NCBI GenBank assembly: GCA_947630365.1
Contig: CANRHI010000005.1
Location: 1-43,334 of the forward strand
Direction: 5' to 3'
DNA length: 43,334 nucleotides
Origin: an uncultured Clostridia bacterium
GTDB taxonomy: Bacteria > Bacillota > Clostridia > Christensenellales > Borkfalkiaceae
The notes under the pieces are model-generated. The model searched no databases. It was not told the origin of the DNA and saw nothing but the letters and a program-made list of their open reading frames with translations. Made by a program: the position numbers and the translations under genes. Positions 42,412-43,334 of the stretch are shown here, piece after piece (the first letter of the stretch is position 1; the number at the start of each line of letters is the position of its first letter).

Positions 42412-42873
42412 TTATACGATGAGAATGACGATGGCGAGCCCCGCGAGCACGCCGAGCTTGAGGTAGAGGTCGCTCTTCTCCTTCGCTTCCTTTTCGCTTT
42501 GGGTGCGAAGCGCTTCGAGGGCGGGCTTTTGTGCGGCGAAGTACCCCTTCTGCGAGCCCGCGTCCCCCCTCCCGAGCATGGAGAGATATTCCGAAACGAG
42601 GGCGTTTTCCTCCTTGGAGAGAAGCTCGCTCGAAAACTCCTTTTTCTCCCACACGGCGCAAAGGAGCTTTCCGAATTCCCCCTCCTTGGGCTCCGATCGG
42701 AGGAAGTCGGGCAGCGGTCGGCGTGCATAGCCGAGCTCACTCAAAAATTTCTCGTTGAGCGAAAAGAGCTGAGAAAAGAACCGCCTTCTTGCGCGGCTCT
42801 TGCCCGAGGCAAGGTGCCCGATCAGCGTGCAAAAGGCGACGACGAGAAGAGAAAGAAGAATTTTAACCCACAT
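42412..42873 (-). CDS. spoIIIAB: stage III sporulation protein AB
   Basis: The 153-aa protein has an N-terminal helix (VKILLSLLVVAFCTLIGHLA), a helical soluble domain and a C-terminal helix (LYLKLGVLAGLAIVILIV). This topology resembles GspF-like membrane platform proteins that SpoIIIAB is compared with. ATG 42873 follows AGAGGGAAG and overlaps spoIIIAA by 11 bases; the longer open frame is rejected. Confidence 0.9.
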   Translation of the reverse strand: MWVKILLSLLVVAFCTLIGHLASGKSRARRRFFSQLFSLNEKFLSELGYARRPLPDFLRSEPKEGEFGKLLCAVWEKKEFSSELLSKEENALVSEYLSMLGRGDAGSQKGYFAAQKPALEALRTQSEKEAKEKSDLYLKLGVLAGLAIVILIV

Positions 42874-43333
42874 TTCTTCCCTCTTCGTCGAGAATGCTCC
42901 CCACCCTTCCGAGCCCGTCGAGGAGGGCGTAGCGGGAGAAGAGCTTCTCGGGAACATCCTCAAAGCGGGTGAGGTGGGCGGAGGCGAACACGCACACGCC
43001 GCCCTGCAGAGCGCGGCGGACGGCGGGATAGTCCTCGGGGAGGAGCTCGTCCGTGACGATGAGCTCGGGCCGAAGGGCGCGAATACCCGCGGTGAACGCC
43101 GTGAGCTTGTCCGAAAATTTTACGACGTCTGCCGTACTTCCCAGATCCCCCGCGGAGAGCTCCCCCCTCTCGTCGCAGACGAGAACGTTCGCGCTCGTCC
43201 GCAGGGAGACAAGACGTGCAAGGTCGCGAAGGAGGGTGGTTTTCCCCTCCCCGGGCGGCGAAAGGATGAGAAGGGAGCGAAGCCCCTCCTTGAGGACGGC
43301 AGTATAGAGCCCCTCGGCGCAGCCCTCCACAAA
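42863..43333 (-). CDS. spoIIIAA: stage III sporulation protein AA, ATPase (N-terminus beyond window)
   Basis: The visible 156 residues are the ATPase core of SpoIIIAA, a secretion-type AAA/RecA-like ATPase thought to drive the SpoIIIA channel. Walker A is LSPPGEGKTTLLRDLAR, followed by NVLVCDERGEL, and Walker B lies in PELIVTDEL. Later segments (AVRRALQGGVCVFASAHL and SRYALLDG) fit the family. The frame continues past the right edge; roughly the first half is missing. It is the first gene of the spoIIIA operon, so the operon promoter is also outside. Confidence 0.92.
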   Translation of the reverse strand, partial: FVEGCAEGLYTAVLKEGLRSLLILSPPGEGKTTLLRDLARLVSLRTSANVLVCDERGELSAGDLGSTADVVKFSDKLTAFTAGIRALRPELIVTDELLPEDYPAVRRALQGGVCVFASAHLTRFEDVPEKLFSRYALLDGLGRVGSILDEEGRNVG

Positions 43334-43334
43334 G

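Overview
The window looks like a chromosomal segment of a GC-rich, endospore-forming member of the Clostridia (Bacillota). It carries spoVG, a spoIIIAA-AH cluster, spoIVB, a gerW/ytfJ-type gene and a SpoIIM-like gene next to ordinary housekeeping genes. Gene order (spoIIIA - asp23/gls24 - nusB - folD - dxs - tlyA - nadK - argR - recN - spoIVB, and M50 protease - scpA - scpB) is the usual Firmicutes arrangement. The species cannot be named from the sequence alone.

Layout. 1-4.8 kb: 3' end of an S1-domain protein, htpG, a cold-shock gene with a textbook sigma-A promoter, spoVG (opposite strand) and murC. 5.0-15.2 kb: one long plus-strand operon for glycogen metabolism (glgB-glgC-glgD-glgA-glgP-GH13). 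15.3-20.9 kb: a complete integrated microvirus of gokushovirus type, all on the minus strand (Rep/VP4, an 80-aa membrane protein, VP2, VP5-like, a 34-aa VP8/J-like protein, VP3, VP1), between two 25-bp near-identical direct repeats. 20.9-24.1 kb: a XerS-like tyrosine recombinase immediately beside the right repeat, then hflX and lexA, with a small cysteine-rich gene divergent from lexA. 24.2-43.3 kb: almost everything is on the minus strand: rluB, two D,D-carboxypeptidases, a DUF2953-like gene, gerW, scpAB, an M50 protease, a SpoIIM-like gene, spoIVB, recN, argR, nadK, tlyA, dxs, folD, nusB, asp23/gls24 and the spoIIIA operon, cut by the window end in spoIIIAA.

The most interesting feature is the prophage. 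Its flanking repeats, its 5,529-bp spacing and the adjacent xerS-like gene suggest a single-stranded DNA phage that integrates at a host Xer (dif-type) site of the single-recombinase kind. Gene polarity also converges across this point, plus strand to the left and minus strand to the right, as expected at a replication terminus.

Other unusual signals are two intrinsic terminators whose hairpins contain the start codon of the next gene, several promoters whose -10 box lies only 6-9 nt before the start codon (probable leaderless mRNAs), a dispersed 13-bp palindrome found in host and phage DNA, and a Dxs with a short linker and an Asn in place of a conserved His. All functional calls rest on reading translated sequences and motifs; no database search was run.
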